Origin: Macrosoma leucophasiata
Taxonomy: Eukaryota; Arthropoda; Insecta; Lepidoptera; Hedylidae
Length of the DNA stretch: 64,000 nt
Assembly: GCA_036365455.1 (NCBI GenBank)
Contig: JAWQUS010000027.1
Coordinates: forward strand, 15,116,501-15,180,500
Direction: 5' to 3'
Shown: one piece after another, positions 45,726-58,000 of the stretch
How positions within the stretch are numbered: position 1 is the stretch's first letter
Layout: the number at the start of each line of letters is the position of its first letter
Translations under genes and position numbers: made by a program
The notes under the pieces: model-generated
Told to the model about the DNA's origin: nothing
Database searches by the model: none
What the model saw: the letters and a program-made list of their open reading frames with translations, nothing else

Positions 45726-46005
45726 CTGGTGGTAGAGCTCCAGTGACGGAGCTCGCAGGCGTAGGCACCACCGCATTATCTAATATACTTGCCGCTAAAT
45801 GGTAGTGTTCAGCACTATCGCGTTCCGGTCAGGTGGTAATGAACTGTAATTTCCGGCACAGAGGCATAACACCTTAGGCCTCAGGAGTGGTAACGCATCT
45901 GCATTTTGACCTCGGTCTTTGTGTGGGTGTCTATAGGCTGCAGTCATCACTTAACATCAATGTGAACTGCATGCTTGTTTGCAACTTCCATAACATAAAA
46001 AAATA
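45726..46005 (+). repeat. family V repeat, best full-length copy
   Basis: It starts CTGGTGGTAGAGCTCCAGTG with a GAGCTCC/GGAGCTC inverted repeat at its head and ends CTTCCATAACATAAAAAAA. About 280 bp, no coding capacity. The A-rich end suggests a retrotransposed non-autonomous element, but no clear Pol III boxes were identified, so its class is left open. Confidence 0.88.
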
Positions 46006-46314
46006 TATATTACCAATAATAACCTTTATAATAATTAGTTTAAACGATTTTTCAGCCTATATACTGTATGTTACATACTGAACATGCAATTGTTAATTGT
46101 AATACATATACTTCAGTCTTTGTGTGGGTGTCTATAGGCTGCAGTCATCACTTAACATCAATGTGAACTGCATGCTTGTTTGCAACTTCCATAACATAAA
46201 AAAATATATATTACCAATAATAACCTTTATAATAATTAGTTTAAACGATTTTTCAGCCTATATACTGTATGTTACATACTGAGCATGCAATTGTTAATTG
46301 TAATACATATACTT
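45915..46314 (+). repeat. tandem duplication of about 200 bp including the family V 3' end
   Basis: 45915-46115 and 46116-46314 are nearly identical (period 201 bp). One difference noted: GAACATGC against GAGCATGC. Confidence 0.92.
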
Positions 46315-47154
46315 ATAGCACAAGTAACATTTGCATGCTAAGTTGTTAATTATAAATTATTACAAGACTGCTTATATAATGACAAACAATATTTGCATCA
46401 TGATTTGCGATGCCTAAAAGTTTGCTTTCGAAGGGTCTTTGTGAAACAATTCGACACTCTTAAGACATGTGAAACTTATTGTTTGCACCTACTAAAGAAA
46501 ATACCAATAGACGTGCTAACAAATTGACAAACGCCGCCGCCTTCGGACCCACAGAGCAGGATGTCGGACATTTTGTCATGAAAGAATAAATCAAATTAAA
46601 ACACGCCGCACAAAGAGATCCACACGAATCCATTTGTGAAATAACTCCGTGGAGCAAATAAAGGAAATGTCAAAATATTTATAAAGAAATGCGGACAATG
46701 CGACACGCTCCGCACGCTGGCTTTGTGCCTCGATGTCAACTCACTCTATGCAGATTTGTTAGTGGAAAAAATATGAGATTGACGTAACGAATCGAGCCGA
46801 TGGGCGCCCCGCTTGGACCTCACTCTCGGTCGTCCGTTCGCATTCAATGTAACAGATATTTTGGAGCACCGTACATAATTACTTCTACGAACGTTTCAAC
46901 CAGCTAATAAAGAGTTGGGAACACTACAGCATCTCATGTATTGGCGTAGTCATTCCAGATTTTTCACGGTTGGTTTTTTTACTCGTTGCTACACTATAGA
47001 CATGTCGTTATTATATCAAAACATGATATTATATGATTTCAAAGTTTATTTTGTTAAAGAATAATCGTTGATGACAGATGTATTCAAATCTTTTGATTCA
47101 GTTTTTATGAGTAAATCGAATATGCAAACCAAGATTTCAATAAAACTATCTACT
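46315..47154. other. apparently single-copy intronic DNA
   Basis: 46500-46860 is more GC-balanced than its surroundings, has no repeat match and no recognisable coding potential. Confidence 0.4.
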
Positions 47155-47515
47155 GCTGAATCTTGCTAACCGCTGTCTTCGACGTATTCTCGGTGTTTAC
47201 ATGCCCGAGAAAATCTCAAATGAAAACCATTGCAGCGCTCTGCAATGAAGACCCGATCGCCCAGCAGATCAAACGCCGAAAATGGAACTGGATTGGCCAC
47301 ACGCTCCGAAGGGACCCTGACCACATACCGAGGCAAGGTCTAGACTGGAATCCCCAAGGAAAGCAAGCGTGGCCGTCCCAAGCAGACCTGGCGGAGGTCT
47401 ATCATCGCAGAGGCGGGGAGCATAGGCAGGACCTGGAGTGAAATGAAGCGCCAAGCTCAAGACCGACAGGGATGGCGACGCACTGTGGACGCCCTCTGCC
47501 CTAGCTAGGGGACAT
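47155..47515 (+). pseudogene. RTE-type retrotransposon, C-terminal fragment
   Basis: NRCLRRILGVYMPEKIS and QIKRRKWNWIGHTLRRDPDH then WNPQGK match the well-known RTE C-terminal domain (RRKWxWIGHxLR, WNPQGKRxRGRP). After WNPQGK the frame shifts. In another frame it continues with a GRPKQTWRRS-type stretch and ends with WRRTVDALCPS. Only the last part of the protein remains. Confidence 0.87.
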
Positions 47516-49903
47516 AGGTCCTTAAGTCACAGCTGAATCACCAAAAAGCCAGAACTACTACTACCTGTTGAATCTATAAATTTTATACATCTAACAGTAC
47601 AACTTCAAAAAAGTAACAGAACTAAAGTGTAATTTCTTGTGTCTGTCTAAATAGTTAAAATTTGCAACAAAATAGCGTTTGTTAAAAGTGTGCGGTCATC
47701 CTTATACGAGCTACGCAAGGTAGGAACGGGCAGCGGCCGAGCAACCGTGCCTACCCAATGTTTGCTCGCCTGCAGACGACTCAGCCCGCACTAAAACAAT
47801 CGAATGCTAAACGCATACTCAAACACTGCGTGCATTTAACGTGGGAACACGATGGTGGCGCAATTAGGCTCTCACACCAATATCTACACTGATATTGTTA
47901 TTTTGTATCTCAAATTATGTTGTATTTGTCCCATATCATCTTCGACTTACAATGCTATTGTTGAGTCATCCGAACGATAACGAGTTTATGATCGGATTCG
48001 AAAGTAGGTAGGTACAATAATGCTAGATATCGCGAGTAGGTACATACATAGTGTGTCGGTGAGCAACGTGCGCGTAGAGGGCACGTCGAAGTGGCGCGGT
48101 GGCGTGGCAATGCAACAGACCAGGCGGGCCATTATAAATTCATTATGCATATTTTTAGTAAACAAGCTGTCGATCACAATGCTCCAGCGCTGCGGGACGC
48201 CTGCCTCTGACACCTCGCCTGTCCGCCACCCGTACCTACCCATCCTAATATCACGATTATCGGCCTTACGATGCGATGGTATGCACCTTACCCAATGAAC
48301 ATCAAGCGTTAAACCTGTTTTTTATCAGGATGCCGATAAACGAAATTTATTTTCGCAATTATCAAATTACAGAACGACAGTATCTCACGTGAGACCGTAT
48401 AAATTAAAAGAACGTAACAAGCGTATCGAATACCTAAGGTCAAGTTTTGAAGCAAAACGCCGAGCTACCTGAACCGGTGGCGAGCGAGGCGCTCGCGGAC
48501 GCATAATGAAGGCCGCTCGATGAAATTGAGGCAAAAATGGAATAAAAACTCGAAGGATCATCGCACTGAAGCAGCGGGTGCAGTAACGTGAGAACGGGAA
48601 CATGAGCGCGGCGAGCTGCGGTGACGGCCGCCGCCGACGCGCGCCCATCCCCGACCGACGCTCGCCTCCACTCCGACAGATGCCTCACATTACTAAACCA
48701 CGCTCACTGTTTCTAACGCACATTTTAACTGAAGAAGTCAAAATGTGACTTTATCTACACATTAGTAAGTATTCCGCTCCTATAAGGCTCCCACGTGGCA
48801 GTGCATCATTCGCCACCTCGGCCAAAGCTCAGTCTCGCCGCTAATTTATAACCGCCTCCCTCTGCGACCATAACAATATATTAGGATAATTAAATGGCTC
48901 TTTACATTCCTTAACACGTCGTTTTTTGTACAAGGCCAGAAGTCGAAAAGCACCGACCAATGCTGACTGGTTTTTGATGTTCTATTTTTTGTTTTTATGG
49001 AAACCACAACAAATAGTTTAAGGGCAGTTTTTTATAACGCCGACCGTTCACTTTGTTAAAAACGAAATCAACTAGTGTTTCCTATATGTATAAAGTTACA
49101 TTTCTACGATGTCCCAATCGATTTGAGAATTAGATATAGGTATGTACCTAATAGACATATGAACTGATTAAAATAAAGTTATCTAATGTCTCTTTTTATT
49201 TGGACTCAGTTCATTTTAATTTGTTAACCATATGAGTATTATTTACCGTTTTTTAAATCCATTATGAATTCTAAGAATAAACCCAAAGAGCAAAATTAAA
49301 AAAAAAATACCACTTAAAAGCCGGCAAACATTTTATGTTGATACCTATTTAAATGGCAAGATAAAATATATCTCTTCGTTTTTACCTAAAATCGAACCAT
49401 AAATATGATATAGGTTGGTATAATATTGCCCGAGACTACTGAAGCTGAACAAATAATACGTCAGGTCGATTTAGAAATTATTTTAATTAATAGAGATAAT
49501 CCGCAAAAAAAGTTTTATTTAAATATACGAGTAGATAGATACCTATTGTAAGTCACAAAAATCATCAAAAATTAAGTTACAAATACGGCTCCCTCTTTCA
49601 AGTCCACACAGATAACACATAACAAACATTTGTCTGTCTACATGTCCTAGTGTCGCGTTAGCTGTCGAACGCGTCATAAATATGCATCGGGAAGGTAGAT
49701 CACCTGTGTCTGTTTATGTTCAAAGCCCTCTAATGTTTGCTTACGAAAAATATCACCCTTTGTCGAGACTTTGTTGTCTCAATGCGGCTGTCGGGTGGCA
49801 GCGAGCCTCCACGTCTATTACATACTTACCCACTATCTCTTAGCTCCCTATTTAACTATTTTACTAGTAACACGTCATTTCCATTTGACCATTTTCATAA
49901 TTA
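47516..49903. other. apparently single-copy intronic DNA with GC-rich patches
   Basis: GC- and CpG-rich patches occur at about 47690-47860, 48030-48250 and 48440-48700. The open frames across them are overlapping, on both strands and without domains. They may be regulatory DNA. Confidence 0.4.
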
Positions 49904-50850
49904 TCTATACTTATAATAAAACTGTAGAAGTGTAAATTCTGTACATTAAAAATATCGAACCCAAATATGTGATTAGAAAATTTTTTGTCTGTCTGTCTGT
50001 CTGTCTGTTTGTTCAAGCATCACATAAAAACTACCGGTCCGATTACAATGAAACTTGCTATGATTATATTTTAAACTTTGGCGCACAACACTTGGATGGG
50101 TATTTTTTATCCCGGAAAAATGTCTGTACGTCTGTGTGTTTGTGCACGCTAATATCAGAAACGGCTTATTCGATTTGCGGTTTGCGGTCACTTATATATT
50201 GTGGTAAGTTTCACTTAACATTTAGTGTTTGTTTCATGTGAATCGCTTTGAAATAAAAAGTTATGTCAATTTAAAGAATCATATCGAATATTTTTAAGCT
50301 ATTCTGTATCTTAGTTTTATCTTTTAGGGGGTTTCGTACCTAAAAGGTAAAAACGGACCCTACGGATAACTTATCCTCCGCTGTCTGTCTGTCTGTCCGT
50401 CCGGTCCGTCCGTCTGTCTGTCACCAGCCTGTATCTCATAAACAATGATAGCTAGAAAGCTAAAATTTTCACAAATTATGTACTTCTGATACCGCTATAA
50501 AGACAAAATAATTACTAAAAATAAGAAAATGTAAATGTTAAAGGGTCCAAGGGCGCATACAATAAACGTGTTTTTGTTCGCGTGCTTGATAATAATAACG
50601 GTAGCAAGTAGACGCTTAAAATTAAATTATTTAATATTATTAAATTATTTAATTGCTATAAAATTTTTAGGTATTATGTTGTATACATATATATTACGGT
50701 ATAAAACAATCGCCGCTATGATCACCAATCAGCATGCCAAGCGTGGCAATTATGGCACATTCTTTCCTTTTGACGCTGAACACTATTATGAGCATCTTCG
50801 GGAAAGGCTTTGTCCAGCGGAGACGGATGGACGTCTTTCGGATGTTGGTT

Positions 50851-50882
<32 letters not shown>

Positions 50883-51270
50883 GATAGTGGTAATGGTGTT
50901 GGTGGCGTTAGTGGCGTTGCTGGCATTGGTGGTGTTGGTAGTGGTTGTCGAGGCGGTGGTGGTGGAGGTGTCATTGGTGTCGTTGGTGGCGTAGGTGTTG
51001 TTGGTGACTCTGGTGGTGGTATTGGTGGCGTTGGTGGTGGTGGTGGTTTTAGTGGCGTTGGTGTCATTGGTGGCATTATTGGCGTGGCAATTTTTCGCAA
51101 TCCTAGCAGCCTGTGCGGTTTTATCCCCGATGGCCATACGTCTAATATCGTGTACAGAGAAGCATTAGTGTAAAGTAAATTTTTTTAGCTACCCAAATTT
51201 TATATCCAAAAGCCCTGCCCAAAGTCCCAAAGTCACTATTCCACGCGAACAAAGTCGCAGGCACAGCTAG
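49904..51270 (+). mobile_element. Helitron family A copy 3, full ends, enlarged by internal repeats
   Basis: It begins A|TCTATACTTATAATAAAAC (49903/49904) and ends GCACAGCTAG|T (51270/51271), 1,367 bp. Inside lie the TCTG tracts, TTTTTATCCCGGAAAAATG and the CTAGCAGCCTGTGCGG block shared with copies 1 and 2. It carries a piece resembling an RTE 3' end (about 50735-50860, with a GAT repeat) and then an imperfect GGT-rich tract to about 51085. It has no Rep/helicase frame. The 212- and 147-codon frames across the tract are low-complexity Gly or Thr runs. Confidence 0.88.
50850..51085 (+). repeat. imperfect GAT/GGT trinucleotide tract
   Basis: GATGATGATGATGATGG changes into GGTGGTGGTGG with GGCGTT and GGTGTT variants. 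All frames give homopolymer-like peptides. Confidence 0.9.
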
Positions 51271-51369
51271 TATGTAATATAAAGTAACGATAGCTGATAA
51301 GTATCAGATTTTATCTAACATAAAATTAATTAAATCGTTTTATAATTCGATTTACATACTGGATTTGTC

Positions 51370-53223
51370 ATGTTAACCGTAAAAGGTGACTTAAAATACA
51401 TTATTAACACGATAAAATTACCACAACAAACTAGGGTATACAATATTGATATGTTTACATTAAATAAACCTCACAATCAATCTGAGGTATTGCTAGCGGT
51501 CAAATCGTCTCCAATTGAATCTGTTGATTATGTTAACAATTATTTTGCTAGCATAGGAAAGCAATTAACGCAGAAATTTCCATCGAATCCATCTTTATAT
51601 ACATCTTTACTACCATCCAAAGTTGACTCATTCTTACTATCGAATACAGATGTTAATGAGGTGAGTACTATCATAGATTCACTAAAAGGAGATGCAGCAG
51701 CTGGATGGGATGGTATATCCTCTGAGTTTCTAAAGACATATAAGTCTATACTATTACCCTCTATTGTTCATATTTGTAATCTTTGTATAAATTCTGGCAC
51801 TTTTCCTAATATATTTAAAATTGCTCTGGTTCACCCTATACATAAGTCTGGCAATCTGAATCTTGTAGATAATTTTCGTCCTATTTCTATTCTTCCGGCG
51901 CTGTCAAAAATCTTAGAGCGAGTTATACAAAGGAGATTTGTAACATATCTTGAAAAAAAGTCACTTTTGTCTGAACACCAATTTGGATTTCGTACGGGGA
52001 GATCTACATCACAAGCTGTTGATACTGTTGTGAATTACGTCGCGAAGGCCCTTGATGCTAACTTAAAATGCCTAATTATTTATCTTGACCTGGCCAAGGC
52101 CTTTGATACCGTATGAACGCGTCTCCTTCTTTCCAAATTGGAAAAAAATGGTATTAGAGACACTCAATTGAAGTTGTTTCGTGATTACTTGTCCGACCGC
52201 ATTCAAAGAGTAAAGATTGGTTCATATATTAGTTCTGATCAGTGCATAGATAATGGTGTACCACAAGGCAGTATTTTAGGACCTAGTCTATTTCTAACCT
52301 ATATAAACGATTTATGTAATATAGAGTTTGAAAATGCAAAAGTTGTTTCTTTCGCTTACGATACTGCTTTAATTTTTACGGGTAACACTTGGAAAGAAAC
52401 GTTCAAATTTGCTCAAATTGGTCTTGATAGGGTCAGAAAGTGGCTTTCCGATAATTTCCTAACCCTGAATGTCAATAAAACTCATTATATGATTTTCAGT
52501 ATGAGAAATATTTTGCGTCCTCATACTGATGAATTTAAACTATATGCTCACACATCTAACTCACCTCAGTGTGCAACTTCCAGCTGCAATTGCCCAAGTC
52601 TTGTAATGAGTAATACTGCTATATACCTAGGTATAACCATTGATACCAGCTTGAACTTTAAATCTCATATCTTACTCTTAAGCACCCGTATCAGAAAACT
52701 TATCTATATTTTTAAGAAATTGAGACATTTTGCCGATTCCAAAATTCTGAAAATGACATATATGGCCTTATGCCAATCAATAACAACTTATTGTATTACA
52801 TCTTGGGGAGCTGCGGCTCAATCTCATCTAATCACAGTTGAACGAGCACAAAAAGCAGTTCTTAAAGTCTGTCTTTTCCAAACATATCGTTGTCCAACAA
52901 TTGATTTATATAAATTGAGTAATGTTCTCACGGTTAGACAGCTATTTATTCTGAACTGTATATTAAAGCAACATAACTTATTTCCCTATACTCAACAAAC
53001 ACCACCTATTCGTAATAACAGGATCAACTTACCTCTACCATCAGTTAGAACTGCTTTTATTCAAAGATTCTTTTGTTATCTGGGACCCTTTCTATATAAG
53101 GCTGTTATTGCAAAACTTTCAATATATCTTCTTAATAAGTATACTTGCAAAAAAACTGTAAGTTTGTGGCTGAAATCATTGACATATGATGAAACCGAAA
53201 AGTTGATGCATCCTTTAAGATAA
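51370..53223 (+). pseudogene. CR1-like reverse transcriptase with one stop and a mutated catalytic box
   Basis: One 618-codon frame encodes a connector, the RT and a C-terminal domain of a non-LTR retrotransposon. Visible blocks are AAAGWDGISSEFLK, DNFRPISILPALSKILERVI, SEHQFGFRTGRSTSQAVDTV, IIYLDLAKAFDTV, DNGVPQGSILGPSLFLTYIND, NVNKTHYMIF and IYLGITIDTSLNFKSH. Two lesions are seen. A TGA at 52114-52116 follows AFDTV. The expected FADD box reads FAYD (Tyr at 52357-52359), which removes a metal-binding Asp. The endonuclease is absent, so the copy is 5'-truncated. It starts about 100 bp after the Helitron end. Otherwise the frame is very well kept, so the insertion is fairly young. Confidence 0.9.
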
Positions 53224-53351
53224 TCTAAATCTAAATGTTGCATACCCATTTCACATTAAACTTACTTAGATCTACTTGTGTCTAGTGGTTCATTTGAGTA
53301 AAATCAATTGACAACCGATTCCAAGATTAATTATCGTAGGACTAGACACAG

Positions 53352-53353
<2 letters not shown>

Positions 53354-53413
<60 letters not shown>

Positions 53414-53423
53414 ACACACACAC
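53354..53423 (+). repeat. CA dinucleotide microsatellite
   Basis: About 70 bp of AC repeats with one interruption, in the 3' region of the CR1-like element. The element's AATAAA lies at 53715-53720. Confidence 0.98.
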
Positions 53424-53745
53424 TAATACTTACCTTAACAAACAAATTATATTCTCTAATTTTTATATTACTTGCATGCTATAACAAACTCTGTTTACAT
53501 TGTATATAATGTTTTAATGACAAGTTAATATAATAGCTATTAGGCACCACCTTAATTCTTGCTTCATGATGTCATTTGAATATGGGGAGACCTGGTGACC
53601 TGTTTTTCAGGGTCTTTTGACACCTAGTACAGGCGCCAGTTCTTCACAAACTTTTATTGTACCTCATTAAAATTATAATTAACCCCTTATTTAAGCCTAA
53701 TGTTTGTGGAGAAAAATAAAGTTTATTTTATTATTATATATTATA

Positions 53746-54145
53746 TTATTAAATATAACATGCAACAGTATAAAAACTAAGGTTGTATTTATAATATCCG
53801 CTGCACACAAATATTCGTAGATCGTATTGGAACACTTCAAAAGCGCATTTTTTCTCATTGAGCTGCTATCCGCGGCACGCTAACGAAAACAGTCTACAAG
53901 GCTTTTAAGGAGACCCGAGCGCCTTTCACTCGTATAAAAAAACTTTTGAAACAAGACACCAATATGCACTGTTTGCCTGTCTTACAGAACTCTGTTAATG
54001 AAATATTACACTTCATTCACAGGCTGTGTCTTTTCTATAAGTAGTTTACACAATACCTACAGTTTTATTTTAATACGTTTAAGGAATGTTCTGATTTATG
54101 GACAATATAGGTACACGACGTTTGTATTAGGAATTTGAAACAAAA
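53746..54145. other. no feature recognised
   Basis: AT-rich DNA between the CR1-like element and a Helitron. Confidence 0.45.
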
Positions 54146-54428
54146 TCTATATGTATAAAAATCAATTGCTGTTCGTTAGTCTCGCTAAAACTCGAGAGGG
54201 GTTAGATCGATTTGGCTAATTTTGGTTTTGAATGATTTTTGCAAGTCCAGGGAAGATTTAAAAGATAAGAAAATAAAAAGAAATTGAAGGGGAATAGTAA
54301 AAAACACAATTTTATTTTCCCATACAAATAGTCCGTATATATCAAATCTTTGACACATTATTTCATTCTGAGGCAATACTCGTACAGCTAGTTTTGTGTC
54401 GGTCGGGTCAATTTGCCGGGTCAGCTAG
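54146..54428 (+). mobile_element. short non-autonomous Helitron, family C, copy 2
   Basis: It starts A|TCTATATGTATAAAAATC and ends CCGGGTCAGCTAG|T (283 bp). It shares TTGCTGTTCGTTAGTCTCGC and the 3' end with copy 1 at 5723-5979. A CAGCTAGT motif also occurs about 40 bp before the end. Confidence 0.87.
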
Positions 54429-54689
54429 TATTTAATAAATTATATTATGGATTCTTTTTGGAAGTATATAACCTAATATATCCGCCAGAAAATAGGTTTC
54501 TCTATTTACATATTAGTTCAATATTTAAGATTTAGGTTTTTAGGCTTCCTAATTTCAGCAAACGTATATCTTAATATCTCATAAGGACTTTTAGCCAGGT
54601 AAACAGTCGCTGTATGAGACGCTTGAGACGGGTGCTTATTTCAATTTTGGACTATTAATTACAACTGGTGATTCCAATTATTTTCTCTG

Positions 54690-54960
54690 GTCGTAGAATT
54701 CTAGTGTCGTAGGTCGAGGGTGTAGGCCCACCACCACCCCATTACCTAATCCATCTATCTGGCGACAAATGGAAATCTAGCCCAGCACTATTATGTTCCA
54801 GGCAAATGTGTGAGGCAAAAGAACTTAGGCCTCGGGATAGCAACGCATCTGCAAATGCGTTGCTATCCCGATGGCTAAGTTTTGAGTTTATGTGGATGTC
54901 TATAGGCTGCAGCATTCAATTTCCATCCACGTTACCATGACTATACGTCAGAGCTATAGC
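54690..54960 (+). repeat. strongly diverged family V repeat
   Basis: GGTCGTAGAATTCTAGTG, GGGTGTAGGCCCACCACC, ATTACCTAATCCATC and GTCTATAGGCTGCAG keep the family order. An inverted GCATTTGCAGATGCG-type palindrome sits at about 54843-54870. Confidence 0.6.
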
Positions 54961-54974
54961 TTAATAATATAATA

Positions 54975-55045
54975 ATAATAATGGCAACCCATTATACGTC
55001 CCACTGCTGGGCACGAGGTTCTCCACTTTTTGGGGGGAGGCTAGA
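54975..55045. repeat. RTE-like tail fragment
   Basis: GGCAACCCATTATACGTCCC and ACTGCTGGGCACGAGG match 40867-40900. Confidence 0.55.
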
Positions 55046-58000
55046 TATAGCTATATGTACCGGAGTTTCGGCAGTAGACACAACGGCTGGTATGCTAAGC
55101 GGCCGACCTCACGGTGGAGTGGAGTGGCCCTTTTATGGAGACGTAGTCTTTTTCATAATGTAGGCATTATTCAGTGCAATAATAGTCGTATTTGTGGGGT
55201 CAAAATAGTCACGAGCTAAAACTAAACTAGAGTTAAAACTTAAGACTTTTTATACATTGGATATTTTAAGTTACTTATGAGTTAAATGTAAGTTTTTATA
55301 TTAAATTGAGTCCTGGTCACTTGAATAAATAAATGATTACTATTGTTATAGCTTACTTGTCTCTAAATCTAAAAAATCTACACTAATAATATGTAGTCCA
55401 TAAGATTAACGCAAATGTATTTATTAACATTAAGGTGCAATGGAAGTATATTTCATCGTAAAACCAGGTGCACAGTCCTGGGCTAACCCATTCACAAATA
55501 ATAATCTGTAGCAATTGTGAACAAGTCCCTGGAGGGCGGTCTATTGAGGTTATGTTTTTAATTACCTCACTGCTTGTTATCCATTATAGGCCCATGGGAA
55601 TCGCCTGGCTGTATTATTTGTATTATCGTGATCAGGCTGGTTGACGCGAGGGTCAACAGCGGAGTCAATGAAAGCATGCCCACTAGTTGCAACTTGCAAG
55701 TCATTCGAAAGAGCGATGGAATCCACGCTTCCGACAATGATCAATTTATAAACATATCCTGTACAAAACTTGTAAATGAATGTGTACTGACATTCTTCCT
55801 TTTGAAAAATATGTGAAAATATACAATAGATATTGGTTAATTGCTTTTATCCGAGCCTTTTAAAAATGCGAGCATCTACTTCGCTTCATAATTACGCTCG
55901 TCGCTAAATCACGCGTAGAAGGCTATAAACTTTAACTGGCGTATCGCGCTAATTTACTGCGTCAACCCTCGTCGAGTCGATAACTGCTAGTGATCGATTT
56001 GCATCCGTAATTACGTCACTTTAAACAGAGCAGGTGATGAAAACGCGACAAGTACGTGATTGCGGGAGGCGACGACGCCCGCCTCTTCCGACGCAACCGG
56101 TCGCAAGCTTTTACTTTATATTCGCCGCTTAACTATCATTCGATACCTGCCTGATACACGCGGGAACTTGCTCACAATCATAATGATCGTGTTTTTTCAA
56201 CGATATTTATCGAATTAACTATGACCCAGTTTGGATGAAATAAAGTGTACTCATGACGCGTCAGAGCTATCGTAATAAACTGAGTTATTGATTTATCAGT
56301 ACATCGCAGCTTCATAATACTGGGTGTCGCAACGCATTTGGTACGGCCCGTTGCGCGGCTCGCGCACTAATCTCCGGCGACGGTACGGTCTGCCGGCGCG
56401 CCGTGCCGCACTCTCGAACACTTCTTCTCGTCAAAACCTCATCTTCTAAGAATAATAAACTGTATTTGTTACAGCACTGACTCGTAATCGCCGGTTTTAT
56501 TGTTTATCCCTCGCCCCAAAGAGAAGTGATCGCATCACCGTGGGCGTAAAGTCAACAATCGCCACGTATCACACTATACGTCCTCTTTTGCTGACGGTCC
56601 CGAAGTGCCTCTCGATAATATTTTAAAAGACAAATAACCCGATAAAGATGTTTTGACGTGAACCCGTGTTCATCGCTCACACTAAAATGCGTCCAGTGAA
56701 CGCGCATAATAAATATTTATTCTCATTTTTGTGATTTTGGCTAAGAAAAAATAAAACAGTCCTAATTTAGTGTCAACTTTATTGGTGGCAAGCGAAGCGT
56801 TAAGGAGATCGGTGGAACATATAATACGGTGACAGGACTTAAGGCGGCGGACTTTAGCGTAGATCCATTAGCATTGTTTTAAAGGATTAAAGCGGCGTTT
56901 ACGACACGAGTGCTCGCGGGCCGACGCGACGTGTCGCTCTACACGCATATTTTTATGACACATCCCTTTTTATTTTTTATATAATCAGTGTGAAATGACT
57001 ACCGACTCGTAAGTGTTTGATAAGTATTAACTCCTTTTGTTTTTTGTTTACATTTGTCTCGTTAAATCTTGTTATCCGCTCGAACTTTTCAAGCCTCTGT
57101 TACTCTCAGTGATCGAACATTATAAAAGGGTCTTTTTAATACTGCGTTCATTAATACTTAGGGTTATAATTTTAATTATCTTCTAGTAAGTATCCTATAA
57201 ATGCGATTTAAGAACACCACAAGCATTCTTGATCAACTTTTATAGCAGTTTAATTTACAAAATAATACAAAAAGAAACGGCAATTATTTGGACTTGCGTC
57301 AGCGGCCGGTGTCGTATTACACAAAAGGTCGTGTATTGTTTTCGGTACCCAAATCAAAACTGATCTCCAGTAATTTGACAAAATTACCCGATGAGAGGTG
57401 TCTCAGTTTCTTCGAGAAGCCCGTATCACGTGCTGACAGAAAGATAACCATCGGTGGATTTTAAACCATAGGCCCGAGCAATACTAGGTAAAGAAATATT
57501 TTAAGCGCAAACTTATCTCGGTATACATCTACAAAATATTGGTTTACAAGTAACGCGCTTCCAGCCGATTAAAGCTCTATCAAAGAGACAAACTGACATG
57601 GGGACATTGCGGTCATCTACGCTTCGTTGCTTCCATGCTTTTTGCGAGATCACTTTGGAATTTATAATTTATTTGTAAATAAATAATTTATAGATATATA
57701 CATTAGTTGAAATAAGGAGATTTATATATGAACAAAAATTACCAAGACTGCTTACAGGATCTATAAGCTAACAAGTGGACTGGATAAAGTTTTCAAAATA
57801 TAGTTGTGAAATTTAATATAGGTATACATAGATTACATTCTTCATTCAATATTTATATCATAGTAGTTATCCGAAGGTATGTAATTATCATACAGTTATA
57901 TAATGTATATTACACTATGCGGCCATTTATTCACTTTAAAAAAAATATCGATTACGTTTGGAAACTTTTCCATTACAAGTCTATAGCAAGTAAAATACAT

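Noticed and set aside
47986..48298. 85- and 92-codon frames on opposite strands
   Set aside because: They overlap each other and have no recognised domain, so they are more likely GC-rich non-coding DNA.
50694..51173. Gly-rich and Thr-rich frames of 147-212 codons
   Set aside because: They are translations of a GGT/GAT trinucleotide tract inside a Helitron.
53354..53423. CA array as a CRISPR-like or structured repeat
   Set aside because: It is a plain dinucleotide microsatellite in a eukaryotic retroelement 3' region.
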